Source: Ceratodon purpureus
Taxonomy: Eukaryota > Streptophyta > Bryopsida > Pseudoditrichales > Ditrichaceae
Length of the DNA: 64,000 bases
Assembly (NCBI GenBank): GCA_014871385.1
Contig: CM026424.1
Coordinates: 12,433,115-12,497,114 of the forward strand
Direction of reading: 5' to 3'
The position numbers were made by a program, and so were the translations under genes. Position 1 is the stretch's first letter. The number at the start of each line of letters is the position of its first letter. Below are positions 48,901-61,881 of this stretch, in pieces. Below the pieces are notes generated by a model. It had not been told where the DNA came from and did no database searches. It saw only the letters and a program-made list of their open reading frames with translations.

Positions 48901-49960
48901 ATCACCTCCTTCCTGTGGATATAGTGGATCTATACCAGAGCACTTGCAACACAATTCTCTCGTTCACAGAAATGAATTCTGTGGCAGTGGCGACGAAAAC
49001 CTGAAAGCATGTTATCCACTCGCCTAATTTATGACGCAAAAACAAGCTGACTTACTCAGTCAGTCCACAAATTTCTCTCAGCCACGTTTGCTAGTTCCTG
49101 ACCACATTTATCCTCATGGTCACCATTATTTCGCTTTGAACCTCTTGGTTCTAGAAATGCATGCTTCTCATCAAAAACAAATTTTTCATGCAGTGCTACA
49201 GCTACGGGTGATGTGAGATTAATGCTGAGGTTCAGATTCCATGGAATTATGTCTTCTGATGCTCACTGCTATGGCGCTACTCGTTTGATGAAGTCCACAT
49301 GCGAAGGCAATGGCCACTGCGCTTGTTGAATGTTGTCATTCTTCTGAGGCAGGGAGTGATTCAACATATTGTGCGTTGGTCATTTACCATCTCAACAAGT
49401 GTGCACAATATTGAGCTTCGGGGTGGTAATTCCCACCGCTTGATTCGTAATATTGGAGCTGAGAGTCAGGAGCCTCTGAAACGAGTACAAATGGTGAGAT
49501 CTCAAAACTGTTTCATATCTAGAGAAATGTTTCATCCTCACAGACCAAGCTGCAGAAATCAAGTGCAGCTACGGTGTTTCGACGTTCAGCCGAATCATTT
49601 AATATATAACCATGGCCCTGAATTCATCACCACAGTGACCTTAGCAAAACGAAGAGCAGATTCTGCTGTTCGCTGAAAATCAAGTAATTGTGTAAAATCA
49701 CGATATATTCATAACTTAGGAATCACGTGGATATACAGTATACTCAAGCCACGGCATTCTCCTCCTGCCTCGGCTACAAAACTGTTTTGCTACTTGTACA
49801 ACTTCCCTCAAAGGAAAGCGGTGGAGGTTGTCGACACCAGGAATTGGTTATCGACGTCCACACTTCTAATCCAAAATTTCATATAAGTATCCAACACTAC
49901 TCACATCTGTACATAATGGAAGGGGAATTGATCACCGGGATTTGATGTTGAAGATGGGAG
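45901..49960. other. Intergenic region upstream of the PPR-SMR gene
   Basis: The right boundary is the 3' end of the gene at 49961. A GC-richer block (47210-47670) is open in several frames on both strands but shows no recognisable domain. A candidate ATG exon with donor GTAAGT at 47134-47170 could not be extended. A 75-bp retroposed insert lies at 47823-47897. Confidence 0.45.
47810..47912 (-). mobile_element. 75-bp retroposed insert with poly-A and target duplication
   Basis: Read on the minus strand, 47897-47823 ends in a 17-nt poly-A, preceded by an AATAAA signal (within TTGCAATAAAGGGCC). It is flanked by exact direct repeats TTTTCTGTTAGTC (47810-47822 and 47898-47910). A poly-A end, a variable-length target duplication of 13 bp or slightly more, and severe 5' truncation are the marks of LINE-type retroposition. 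The source transcript is not identified. Confidence 0.8.
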
Positions 49961-51272
49961 CTACCACATTCGCGCATAAACAGGCCCGAGGGCGAGAAGC
50001 TCCTCTGCGGTGTCGACGGCGCTCTCCCGCAGCGAGCGTAAGTGGGCCAGAATCCAGGTCTGCCATTCTTTCTTGTCCTTGCGCGTGCGAGGCGGGTTGA
50101 ACCGGTTGCGGAACTCGCTGGAGCCGAGGAAGTGCTCCACTTTGCGGCCGACGAGGACGAGATGGATGTTGTCGTCGCCGTGAAGGCGAGCGGCGATGTA
50201 TATCACTGCGTACTTGATGTTGTCGTTTCGCTCCCATGACTCCACACAGTTGGTGATTGTGCCCTCTGCTCGGATGTTGAGGATAGCGTCGCAGATGGCT
50301 GCGTTGATGTCCTCCAAGGATTGGCAATTGCACGTCTCGCTGAGCTTCAGCTTGAGAAATGTCGCTAGTTGTCTCGTGTCGTCGATGGGGACGATGATCT
50401 CTCCTAGCTGGAAGGCGGACACTTGGGGTGCCACGATTTTGTCGAACTCGAACAACAATCTCTCCCTGCACATCCCAGCGTGTAATTTATGTAACGATGC
50501 TGAGGCTGAACGTGTTTCTAACGACGTGTGTCCATGCTTCTAAATGCTTTAAACCCTAATTATATGGTAATTTTCCGCCAACAAAACAGAAAGAAATTCA
50601 AAGAAGGATCGAGAGACGCATACTTCCTGCGTTAAGCATCAAGTGCTCATTGACTAAGCCATGGAGTTGGCTGCGAGATGGGGTCTAAAGACTAGTGAAG
50701 TAACAGGACAATGCTCTGCAACCTCACACCCAGTTTTCCATATTGATGCGACATCTTCGTGATGTCTTTTGAAAGCTGTTCAGATTATAGTTTCGGAAGA
50801 GTGAGGAACCAAACCTGTCTTCAAGATCGAGGTTCTCCTCAAAAATTTGCATCCGATCTTTCACCACGATAGGCAACAACGGTGACGTCGTCTCCTCCAC
50901 TGGCGCCGCATCTGGTCCATCTTCCACGCTCTCCACCGATCGCGTCTTCTCTTCCGTCGGTTTCGTACCAGCTTGTCGAGTTGATGGCCACGGCGTCAAC
51001 GTCAATTGCAGAAGTGCTACGCTAAGGTACCTTCGAGTGCATTCCCGGATAAGCAGAAACGAAAACCTGAGGAGCCAAATGAGGATGCACTTGCCTATCC
51101 ACAGAACGAAGACTACAGTTCTAATCAACCACATGAGAATGAGGTAGTACACTCCTGACGACGCTATCTTTCGCACGAGAACTAGCAGCTTCGACTCAAG
51201 GTTGCTCTTCATCTGGTAGTGAGCCCCGGGTTCCAAGAAGTTTTGTGAAGACATGGTCACGCTAGAAATCAT
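49961..51272 (-). CDS. 320-aa membrane-anchored protein of unknown family
   Basis: Two exons, 51272-50815 and 50465-49961, joined across an Arg codon (ACAG/GTTTGG donor, ATGTGCAG acceptor), giving 320 aa from the first ATG, or 314 from the second (MSSQNFLEPG). A strongly hydrophobic region (about residues 40-75) suggests one long or two short membrane helices. A Thr/Glu/Pro-rich linker follows (about 95-135). The C-terminal half is soluble: FEFDKIVAPQVSAFQLGEII, then an ARLHGDDNIHLVLVGRKVEH region, ending in LALGPVYARMW. I do not recognise the family and see no catalytic motif. Continuous phase, good splice signals and a linker-domain pattern argue that it is a real gene. Confidence 0.7.
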
Positions 51273-54200
51273 ATTCTCACTTCATTTGCAACACGACGAC
51301 GCCTGACATGAGCACCTCTTTCAAGTTTCTTTCCTCCGAGCTGGGTCCGAGCTATACCTTCTAAATTGCCTAATGTCGCACAGTCTTGCAGGAAGTCACT
51401 AGCTAGCTATGTCACTACAATGCAAAATCTCGATGCCGCCATCTCCAAATGTTCAGATTTCTCTGCGGAGGTCAAGAAACAGAACAAGATAACTTAGTTA
51501 CCTTAGAATCATGCTCGAAATGATCTCTACCTTAGTCCTTGATCCAGTTTCACCTCACTCTGCAGGAGTTTCTTTCCCGAGTTAAGTCCTCAGTTGTGTA
51601 AGGCTTTCTCTTACAAATTATGCAAAGTAAGTACTGAAGCACATAGTTCTATGTGGTTGTTCTATCAGGGCATGAATGTATCTGATTACCTTCTTGTACC
51701 AAAGCCCACGTAGAGCTAGACTCCAGCCGACTGCATTAGCACTGTGGATCCATGGATCTTACAGTCCGTGCCTGTCAGGCCTAAAATCTGTGCGAGCATG
51801 AACTGGAAGTTGAAATATCTTCGATCTGAGTAGGAGCCTGTCTACCACTGCACATGATCCTGCAAATGGAGGTTGCATAGGAATTGAATATGGCGAGTTA
51901 TAAAGCTTTACCTCACCAGTACGTGGTATATCTATCTGTCCTCCTTCTGGAATCTATTGGGTTCTCACTTTCACCACGTCAAAAGGATTTGAGGCTTTGT
52001 GTCAAAGGTGATATGCTTTATTCTAATCACAGATTACCATATTCAGCTTCTGAGCAGCGACGATATTGCTGAAGACAGCCAGGTCATGCATGGGATGTGG
52101 TCATGTTGTACCTGACAAGGGTAGATGCTAATGGAATTAATTACTTTCTAATGGAGTGTCTTAGTCGCCACTTGCAAAGAGGTGCTACGAGCTGTTGACA
52201 CCATAGCTTGATAGCATTAGCCGCGACAAAGACCCATGATCGAGGCTGTGAACGTCGACGACGTTCTTGCATCAGAACAATCTGTTGTATATGCTTCAGT
52301 ATTTTAGTCCGCTACAGTATAGTACAGCACCTATTAACAGAGTTCGCTTTGACCCGAGCTTTGATCTGTAAGTCATTAGTACTACGTGTTGCAGCTGCTT
52401 CCATTCTGGAATCAGCTGGCAGATTTCTGCAAAGGGGTCACTGCAGAGCGTCATTTGTGGCAGATCACTTCAGAATTTGACAAGAGCTTTGCCCATAGAC
52501 AACCTTGGTAGGAGATGAGGCCCATAACTTTTAACCTCAGACTGTATACTATACAAGAATGAAACATGTTTTTGAGCAGTGAAATATGCATTGTGCCAGA
52601 CAATTTACATAAGAACACCCAAAATCATTTTCAAATCAGATGCATGTGAAAGTGCGCGGCACCCTCCAGGACAAAAGCCGAGATATGCATGAGAAGGGTT
52701 AGTACTGGAGCCGCCCTCCATTGCGTCTTATGCAATCGACATTTTGAAGTAAGTTAACCATCTGGAAACAACTTCGCCTTGAGGAAACACCATCGCTTTC
52801 TGTTGAATCTCTTATGTTCATCGGTGGAGAGTCTCCAGCATCAAGAATTTACGGCTTGGAAAGTTACAGAGCGCTTATTTCTAATAAATCAATAACTTTA
52901 GCCTCTTATTTCTAAGTGGTGCAGCATTTGAATGGATTATCGAATGTCAGGCATGCAACAGTGGAGCCTGTACGGTACGTTCATAGCAATCAATCAAACA
53001 TAGAAAAGCATATTAACCCCTCGGGCCTCGCATTGTGTGTTTTATTTATTGAAGTTCTGTCAACACTCTTACTAATTTCCCAGCACAAAGTGTTAGCAAA
53101 TCCATTCATCAAGTCTGAATAACATCAATTAATGAAGTAGGCGGCTGCATTGTCAGCTCCCAGTGTAGTTCCTGCCATCTTCTAAAGTAGTGTAGAAATG
53201 TAGAGAATGAAACGTTAACATTCCCAGATGGAATCTTCTTCTCATCATTAGCACTAAAAAGTATAGCAGACGTCGTTCAACAGACCACAGCTGTAGTATC
53301 TCCCTTCGTAGCTGGTATGATAGTAGCTACCACCGCTTGAAAGGGATTAGTACCGAGGAATAATTTTCTTAACCACCTGATAAGGACTTACCGGGCAGGG
53401 ATTACGAGGCAGAGGGCGAGGCAAGCACTGGTGTGCCATGTTGTATCAGAGAAAAGCCTGGTTGCTACCAGCCATCTTTGTGACACGATATCCCTGTGAA
53501 CAGCTTGACTTGCTTCGTAACTTAAGACGTGGGACACTGCAACTCTAGTACTGCACCAGCTTCGATCCCATACCCAATTCACCAGAAGGACATGGACAGA
53601 AGAACATGGACAGTGTACAGCTCAATGTGCTCCACTGTCCTCATGCTGCTGTGGTGGAAACACCGAAATTATTACCATCCTTTCCCCTCCTTTTTAGTCC
53701 TCTTTAAGATTTCACCCGAAGTAGAAATCATGGGAAGAATATGTCGAGTACAACTATACTGACCCAACTCACAGCAGAAGAGAATGCGACTCAAAATTAA
53801 AGAGAAACTTCAAGCATCTTGTGTGGTATTAGCTTGTACTTTCTAGCCACTTGTGTATACTGTACTATCCCGTGTACAATGAAAGATATTATACATTCTA
53901 TGCAATTTCTTGACTTTTCCGTGACCAACACAGAGAGTGTTCTTCGAAGGTTGACTGGCAAGTCAAGTGACAGAAGTCAATTTCTGCAAATTGGTCAGCA
54001 AATGCAAAATGTATCAAACTAGGAGTTGACATATAGCAACACACTTTGGAGATAGGACATTGATATAGCAGTGAGCAATACCAACGCTTTTGTGTTCACA
54101 GGTAAGCTTTCAGTTTGCTTCTTGTCATCACTACGAACTTTCGGCCAAAAACTGGAGGCAAAGAATTCGATGGACCCCATTTCGCTCACTGATTGAGCAG

Positions 54201-55810
54201 GGCCGCTTTTCTTTAGGCTATGTGATTCTCAGATTGACCTGTGGAAGGACGCATATCACTCTCCTTTTCAAAATTGTACCTCCTAGCTCTGAGTCACGGA
54301 CTTTCGATGGTTTTCGCTAAAGCAAAGAATCTCATGTGAGTTTTGGAGAATTTGGATGGAGATGGCAGCCTGGCTGGCTTGGGTCTTTTGTGTACGTTGG
54401 GAAATGTGCTGAATTACTGTAGATAATAATTCTGCCGGGACTTGGTGTTGTGAGGTCAATATGATTTTGCTGGTGTTGCCCCACCGGCTGCTTGATCATT
54501 GATCCAAGATTGGTATGCTCTCACCAAATGGACAATATTTTAAAATTTAAGACAACTTAGCTTGCCAGTACAAACCTTTTGTTAGACTGGTGTTGGGGAA
54601 TAGTTGAAAATTTTCAGAACTCTGTTGGAGTGAGATAGAAGCTCTGATTGCTTGAGATGGAAGCTATGTGAGTCACATCTTGAGTCTCACTTGAGTATGT
54701 GACAGCCTGAAACCTGCTTGTCCCAATTCTCCTCGTTGAACAACCAGGCTACCCCGCAGGCTACAAACGTTGTGAAAGTATACACGTAGTACAAACAAAG
54801 TTGCTCATCATGATAGTTTTTAAGGTTGTGAATCTTGTGCTTTGCCTTTGCCTTTCCCTCGTCAAATGGACATGTTACTAGTGCTCTGAGGGATCCTCTG
54901 ATGCTATTCAGGATGTCCTGTAAAGGCTTGTCTGCACATGCTTCTCATCCCGCAAGCACTACGACACACATACTTTCGAAGCGAAACGTTTTCTTCCCAG
55001 CTTTACCGACTTTAATATAAAGCTGCTTTCTTAATGCTGGCTTCATCGTGGCCTTCTACAATTTGATTGTTTACAAATGTCAGAGGACTTTCTCATCTAT
55101 AAATAATCGGTGAAGTCTTTCAATCTTCAGTGGAAAAAAATTCTAGTTCCTAGTTTTGCTTTGTATTAACCAAGGTAGTATCCACTAAGTACAGGTTTTG
55201 CAAACATGCAACAATTGCTGGACAAACCAATCAGTACATTTCGAGTCTCCGTTTTCATGGAATACTTTACAGAGCTATATCATAGATTCATTCCTCTCAA
55301 CAATTGTGAGCAGGTTTCATCACTTCAAATGCCTTGACCAGATAGAGGGCACCCCACAAGGAGATAATGATAAACAGAAATGAATGATTGTTCCATAAAG
55401 ATTGAAATACCAAGGCCACCGTCACTATTACCTGCAACACATGATTAAAGTTCATGAACATGCTTTATTTACAGATTCATCAGCACAGCTCAAGCGATGC
55501 TCGAGGGGGAAAACCGAGTCAGGTGACTCTTATGCTTGTCATTATCCTACTTGAGTAGTATTCCATGAGGGCCTTGCAACCCACATCTCACCACAATATG
55601 AATAATTAGTGCTATATTTCATAATAAATTACATGTTAGTAACTACGCACGTCTCACAACTCCATCATCAATACAGTCTTGGCCCTGTCCACAGATTACA
55701 ATTCCTTGTGGACACCCATTTATCCTAGTTCCGCAAACTAATTACATTAATATGTTAATCATATACTGTAGAATATGCACACAAGATCACATAACAACCC
55801 CACTGGATCT
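51273..55810. other. 4.5-kb region without a recognised gene
   Basis: Base composition is more balanced than in the AT-rich tracts, yet only short open frames occur on both strands and none shows a domain or matching splice partners. It may hold UTRs, a non-coding transcript or decayed sequence; I see nothing that decides this. Confidence 0.5.
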
Positions 55811-58800
55811 TCAAGAGAAAACACCGAAAAGGTCAGGGTAGGCCCTTGACCCACTTGCACCTCCCGACCTTTCACTCTCTCTGTAAGAAGAAGAGTGCGA
55901 AGACGAGGAATATGCATCGCCGTAAGATGCGTATTGCGTCGGCTCTGGTGTAGCGGAGTAGGCAGTGGACCTCGACTCATATGTTGGTCTCTCATATGCG
56001 GCAGCTCTCACTGAGGTGTCAGGAGTGTAAGATGACGCATAGGAAGAGTTGTAACTTTCGTACCTGGGATCGCCACCTGGCCTGGAGTATGCAGAGGAAT
56101 ATGGAGTTTCATTCCTTGGTTCAGGCTCATATGAACGCTGGCTGTATCCCGACGTTCGGTATGAGCCCTCAAATGGAGAAGGCATGAAAGACGGAACTCG
56201 GGGGTTAGTGTCATAGGAGCTGTAGGAAGAGTCTCGAGAAGGGGTATTGGAGGGGGAACTGTAGAAAGAATTGTAAGAAGAGTTGTAGGACGAGTTGTCA
56301 CGGTCGTAAGTATTTGGAGAAGAGTATGATCGGTAAGCTGGGTCACTATAAGGAGCATATGTAGAATCCACCCTGAGGTTGTTGAATGACTCTTCGAAGT
56401 AGGCAGCTCGAGGGACATATGGGAATGTGACATAAGCACTCGCCTTCTCTTCTTTCTTCGGTGCAGGGGCTTCTTCTGCTTTCACCTCCTCTTTAGCTTT
56501 TGGCTCCTCTGCTTTTGCCTTTGGCGGCGCTGCCTTCTCCTCTTTGGGAGTTGGCGGACCTGAAGCGGATTCTGGAGGAGGGGAGGGTGTTTCTACCACA
56601 ACCGGGGGTGGGGCAAGCTCTACTGGAGCTGGTGGAGGTTCATTTGCTAAACGCTCCTTCCGCTCTGCAGATAACCACTCCGCAAACCTGGAAAGAATTA
56701 CACATGCCAGTTAATGATTCAGTCCTGATGTGTTAGGTACAATTATTGACGACTCACGGTGCTATACTTGTACTCATTGTGGTAGCAGGCAAAGAATGTG
56801 ATGATACAATACCTGTAGAGAGCTTCACGGTTAGTCCCATGATGATGAATGGGAGTTAGCTTTCCAGTTTGGAAATTGCGCTCAGTCACTGGCTCGTCAA
56901 GTAAATGCTTCGCTGTGGACATCAGCTTCCACAGATTTGACTCCGATGAATCATCCGCGGATGCAAGAGGTCCGTTCAGGTTGTCCGCCTGCACAGCACA
57001 TCATTGCTTTGAATCTCCACTCTTTGACTTTAACTTCATGCACAAAAGCTGGTATCATACAGATACAAACTTTTCAAAGCGAAGAAACTGAAGCGTTAGT
57101 GGATGGTTCTTCTCATCATTCTGGAACTAGCCAACATAATGGAGGGAATAAGAGTGCACGGAGACATGGGGTACCTGAATTCGGAGATAATTGGATGAGC
57201 ATTGCTGTGACTGAAACATAATGGCGAGATTGTAGTCCACCATGTCCGCACTTGCGTTGAACACCATGTCCACCAGCGGTGCCTCACCTTTGTTTGATAG
57301 CCAGTCTACAATGCCCCACTTTGCCATCTCCCTGGCGTCATAGCCAGTGGTGTGCTGCCCAGTTCCAAGGGACAGGACCAGGATATCGCTGTAATTCTGC
57401 ACATGATTGTCCAAGCAATGAGCATGTCAGACTATCATTTCTATGCACAGAGATTATCGTGCCAAACGTAGAGATCAAAAAAGAATCAACCCAACTCACC
57501 GAATAATCCACCCTGTCACCCAAAGCTCCATCGGATTGTGACTCCTTGATTGCCTGTGTGATTGCCACATACGTCTGCTCCACAGAGATAGACACTCATG
57601 TCAATATAGGAACAACCGATAATGCAAACATTTTGAAATGGAAGAAAACAAATGAATAAGTAATCTAGTTCATCTTCAGCAGTCAAATCCGCGGACGCCA
57701 AGCACATGGTGAGAGGCATCAACAACTGCAGCAACAGGGAGTTGTTGAGGGAAAACGTCGACCACAGCTGATTTCTGTGGTCTGATGTGGGCAAAAAAAA
57801 ATTCGAAATGACATAGAAGATAATGCTTACCGGGTTGTTAACAACAACACCGCCGTCGATCAAGTTGAACTCTCGCGTCACGTTCGGCTCAATGGACGTA
57901 TCGGTGAGAGAGAAATGGATTGGTGGGAAGAACGTCGGCGCTGCAGACGTAGCTCGGCACACTGCTTTAATGGGAGGGTTTTCGAGAGGGTCCTTCTGCG
58001 CCTGTTGACAAAGAGAAGCCGCATTCTGGTTAACTTCGAGGAACCCCAATGTCCATGTCTGTAATAATGGACGCACACAAATTGAACAGACAGAAACAAA
58101 ATTTCAATGCAATTCCGTCGAGAAGAGCGCACTACCTGCCAGGAGGAGAAGAAAACCGGCTGCTGAGACTTGGTGTCAAAAGTAGGGATGAGAATGGATG
58201 TGAGCGCGCTGTCAAGCAGTGGGTCGCTCTCGAAGTACTGGTTCAGCAAGCGCTGCAATCCGCGTGGTTTGTACTTGGGCCCATTCAAGGCCTTGAAAGT
58301 CGACCCAAACAAGCCTCTGTGTGCACACACCCGACATTGCAAACTCAGCTAATTGAACGAGCAATTTCTGCTGAAAACTCTGTTCCACTAAAACTCTGCC
58401 AGAATATCAATCTCGGTGCTTCACATGGTTAGTTGAGGGAAACTTAATTCTTCGACTTGGGAAGAAAGATGGTTGCCAGTTGAATGGGTCGTACCTGTTC
58501 TGAGGGAAGATCTTGTTGGCGTACTTCTGGTAGAACTGCACCACTTCGCGAGCCGTGAACAGCGGCCGGTTCGACCCCTCGCTTGCAGGGGCCGCGATCA
58601 TAGACGTGATGAGCCCGCCCGTGGCTGTGCCCGCGATGATGTCGAAGTAGTCCACCAGGCGCGCCTCTGGGCCATCCAATCTCTGCCAGTTCCCAACAAT
58701 ACAACATCACGCAATCGTGAGACAACACCCAGCTGCATGTTCATCCAATTCCAATTTCCAGCTATCAAAAGTCGGAAACTGAGCCCAAGTATGGATCCTA

Positions 58801-59368
58801 CATTTGCCGAGTCTCCATACGGGGTTGCACGACACAAGATAATTCCGGTGTCCTTGACTCAGCCTTAACATGGCCAGGCCGGCAACACAACTTCGCAAAT
58901 GCACAATTTTCGATGCCACGAAGGAGGCCTTCAAAAGCCGGCCAACATTTCCTTCCCACTAAACATGTCATGCATTACCACGAATGCAAAGTGTAGCGCT
59001 AGCGAACGAAGCTCGTATACCGCTTACAATCGAACCGTGCCTCGCAAACAGCGAGATAGTCCTAACCACTTACTCCTACACTCATCTAAGACACGTCGCA
59101 ATCGTGACACAACCAAATTCCTTGTCCATATCCTCAGTTAACCAAACAAGCCAATTCCTTGCTAATTGTCTCATATCACAATTCAACTACACTTGCATCC
59201 CCTTCAACCACCAAACCACAAACACCTCCTACTCACCTGCAGCTTGGCTTCGAGCTCGGCCAAGATGGTGGCCGGAATGAGTCCCCGCACGCCTCCACCA
59301 TCAACACTCAGGATGGTCACGCGCTTGCCCACTCGCCCCTTCGCCCGCTCTCCCATGAACCCCCCCAT
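55811..59368 (-). CDS. Patatin-like protein lacking the catalytic Ser, with long Tyr/Ser-rich tail
   Basis: Eight exons: 59368-59237, 58682-58495, 58316-58136, 58001-57831, 57574-57500, 57396-57175, 56988-56813 and 56687-55811. All junctions are GT-AG with continuous phase, giving 673 aa. The patatin fold is clear: oxyanion loop [12 protein letters not shown] (21-32), strand [17 protein letters not shown], and the Asp-containing [11 protein letters not shown] (Asp216), then LVLSLGTG and YLRIQ. Patatin-related phospholipases use a Ser-Asp dyad with GTSTGG; here the codons read GTATGG, with Ala64 in the nucleophile position. Group III plant members carry Gly there, so loss of Ser has precedent, though this protein otherwise looks group II-like. 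From about residue 383 the tail is Pro/Lys/Glu-rich and then a low-complexity Tyr/Ser/Pro-rich segment to the end, resembling a disordered, prion-like region. It may be a lipid-binding pseudoenzyme or scaffold. Confidence 0.9.
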
Positions 59369-60446
59369 AGCTGATGAACCTCAGATCCGCAACCACACCT
59401 CCCACTCCAACCTCCAAAACTCGAAATCCTCACACTGCGCTCCCAAACATCATGTGCACGACATACCACACCGCAATCCCTGGTATTTGTGGGAGCTCGA
59501 TCGATCTAGACGACAAGAAAGGCGCTCCAGTCTACATAGCTCGCCTGGAAACGATCCCCAGGGCTAGCTTTTACCTCGCCTGCAATTACACACCCGGTTG
59601 GTTGTACGTCCCGGCCTCCCCTCAATTAATGAGCCACTAGCTCTCATCGATTGGTGGCCGACTCCATCACTTCGTGGGGGGTGGCCTCTACAGTACCATA
59701 CATGTTGAAATCAGTGCCGCAAGCTTGACGACGTCGCCCTGCCCTGCCTTCTGCCTTCCTGCCAGGACCACGGTAACTTACAGTGATTCCCGCATGTTGC
59801 TGTTTCAACCAACTGTTACTTTTGCTTGGCAGCAATTATTGGGTGGGCGATCATCAGTGTGAGCTCATTCCTGCATGCTAGCTAGCTGCAACCGTCGCGA
59901 ATCATTCAATCAGACATCGATTCTCTTCTCATCTCTTCTCTGCTGTGATGATCATTTATTATTCTCTTCAGTTTCTTACCAAGTTTGTTGACGGTTACCT
60001 GAGTACCATGGACAGGTGATCGCCGAAGTTGGTGACTTCGGGCCAAAGCTTGAAAAGAAGATGGTGATTAAAGTGAGTATAGAGATCCTGTACTTTTGAT
60101 CAGCTTCTGCTTTAGTTACCGGAATCCTAAGCTTAATGTCGGGTTGAATGTGAGTTAAAAGTTTGCAGTTTTGGACTGTGGAGTGGATGACTTCATCGGC
60201 TCCAATCATGCAAAGAGGGACTATCGCTTCGAGATTTGGTTGTTGTCGTTTTTCGGTGTGTTTGCGTTCCGTTTGGAGTGTTGTGGTCTTCCTCCTTGGA
60301 AGAGACGCCGCAATCCGTGCCTTCAGTATTATAATTATCTAGTATTTTCTGTGATTTTAAATTTTAAATTTATTTTAGAAAGAAGAAATTAACATCTACG
60401 GGATTCTGACATTTCAATTGTCGGCCTGCAAATTGCCGGAAGTCAC
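59369..60446. other. Intergenic region between patatin-like gene and tRNA-Pro
   Basis: Probably contains the 5' UTR and promoter of the patatin-like gene at its left end. No further gene is supported. Confidence 0.5.
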
Positions 60447-60518
60447 GGGCACTTGGTCTAGTGGTATGATTCTCGCTTTGGGTGCGAGAGGTCGCGAGTT
60501 CGATTCTCGCAGTGCCCC
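60447..60518 (+). tRNA. tRNA-Pro: tRNA-Pro(UGG)
   Basis: A 72-nt cloverleaf. The acceptor stem GGGCACT (60447-60453) pairs with AGTGCCC (60511-60517), with C as discriminator base. The D arm carries GGTCTAGTGGTATGAT. The anticodon stem CTCGC/GCGAG surrounds loop TTTGGGT with anticodon TGG (60479-60481). The T arm is GCGAG-TTCGATT-CTCGC. There is no intron and no encoded CCA, as expected for a nuclear gene. TTTT directly follows (60519-60522) as a Pol III terminator. It decodes proline CCN codons with an A or G third base. Confidence 0.97.
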
Positions 60519-61248
60519 TTTTGCAAATTGACCTTTTCGTATTCTTGAAACGATCAAAGTATAACTTGTTCACTAGAATTTTTCAAATTTTTTATGGTAC
60601 TTTTTATCTTTTATGAATAAATGTATCATTCCATGTAGCTTGGACATTTTAGGGTTCTTCACCAAAGGCAACTCAATTAGCTTACCATTGTTCAAGAAGA
60701 AGTTGTATTATTGATGTAGAGCAATGGGGACAAGTCTCTTGAATGAAGAGAGGACTTCCAGGTTAAATTTATGACCCTGGTCTAGTCAGCCCTTCCTGAC
60801 ATTTATGGCTGACAGAAAGATGCCTTGTCTTGTAGAAATAATGCAGTTGTGGAGTCTGGAATTCCAGCAACTCAGTGAACGGGTAAAGGAGAGATTTGGA
60901 TTGGGCTAAATCCAATGTCCAAATGATGCCATAAGGTAAGGGTTGCATAAACCGAACGGGTCCCAGAACCGTTCAGTAGGCTTGTGGGCTGGGCCCCTTG
61001 AACCGCCCATTTGGTACTGTAAAAATTCGCAGTAACTGTATTTATGGAAATGTGAGCGGATTTTGATTAATGGGTGAACGGTTTGGGGTGACGAATGTGC
61101 ATGAAAAAGAAGTTCTCAGGGAATGAAATGACGGTCTTGAAAGTACATAATAATGTGGACCACTGCTCAAAAAATAGCGTACTAAGTGGGCTGAATTTGC
61201 AATTAATACTGCGTTTTTGGCGCACCTAAGGCATGGTTTAGAGTTAAA
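60519..61248. other. Intergenic region upstream of the transposase gene
   Basis: No gene seen. If the transposase sits in a complete element, its left terminus could lie here; a TIR pair was not found by eye. Confidence 0.4.
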
Positions 61249-61881
61249 ATGGGGGTTGCTTTGCAAAGTTCTGTAGTTTGTTTCTCTGGAACAGTGGTGT
61301 GGTTTAGAGCGGTGGAGGTCACAATTTCGTGGGAGCAATTAGAGAGATTAAGGGGGGGGATTTGGAGGTTTATGAGATTGGAGATCGAGGGATTAGAAGA
61401 AGAAGACGAAGAGTTTTTCAATGATGAGGATCTGGTTCAATGTGCCCAAGCTCCTTTGGCCTCACAGCCAAATTCTTCACAGTATCGGAATGGACAAGAA
61501 TCTCAAGAGGAGATGGAATTCGAGGAGCACATGCTGCAATACGAGCAGGGAGCGAGAACCAGGTACAGAAGCTCACGAACTGCAATTCATGTCAATTCAC
61601 AACCTGCAGTAAATCAGAGTGCACCGAGGGGAGGGCTGGGAGAGAGAGGGCGGAGGGGGCCTGTAAGGGGAGCGGCAATCACTGGAGGGCATGGCAGTGC
61701 CGACTTCTCCCAGCAGAGCAGTGGTAGAGGCCGATCAGGGGAGAGGGCAAGGGGCCGATCAGGGGAGAGAGGGCCGGATCATGGCACTGCCGGGGTGACT
61801 GCCGGGGTGAGGGGATGGGCGGGGATCAATGGGCCGAGACCACATGAGGAGAGAAGGGGGGGGGGTCGACATGGGGCATAG
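61249..61881 (+). CDS. Acidic then Arg/Gly-rich ORF, probable N-terminal part of the transposase gene
   Basis: A 210-codon frame overlaps the transposase frame. From the ATG at 61372 it encodes an acidic stretch (MRLEIEGLEEEDEEFFNDED) and then Gly/Arg-rich repeats (GRGRSGERARGRSGERG). It stops at 61879-61881, just past a run of ten G at 61856-61865. If that run were nine G, this frame would pass into the transposase frame. The short overlap, the common direction and the homopolymer at the switch point suggest one gene split by an indel, but two separate starts cannot be excluded. No known domain. Confidence 0.5.
   Translation: MGVALQSSVVCFSGTVVWFRAVEVTISWEQLERLRGGIWRFMRLEIEGLEEEDEEFFNDEDLVQCAQAPLASQPNSSQYRNGQESQEEMEFEEHMLQYEQGARTRYRSSRTAIHVNSQPAVNQSAPRGGLGERGRRGPVRGAAITGGHGSADFSQQSSGRGRSGERARGRSGERGPDHGTAGVTAGVRGWAGINGPRPHEERRGGGRHGA

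Noticed and set aside
58002..58064. In-frame coding-like stretch ([11 protein letters not shown]...) after an ACAG acceptor, before exon 4 of the patatin-like gene
   Set aside because: A stronger pyrimidine-rich acceptor (CTTTGTCAACAG) directly before the GCGCAG codons gives the usual patatin spacing, so the stretch is treated as intron.
60935..61060. CAGT-containing sequence as a transposon end for the DDE transposase
   Set aside because: No TA next to it and no matching inverted copy was found inside the window.
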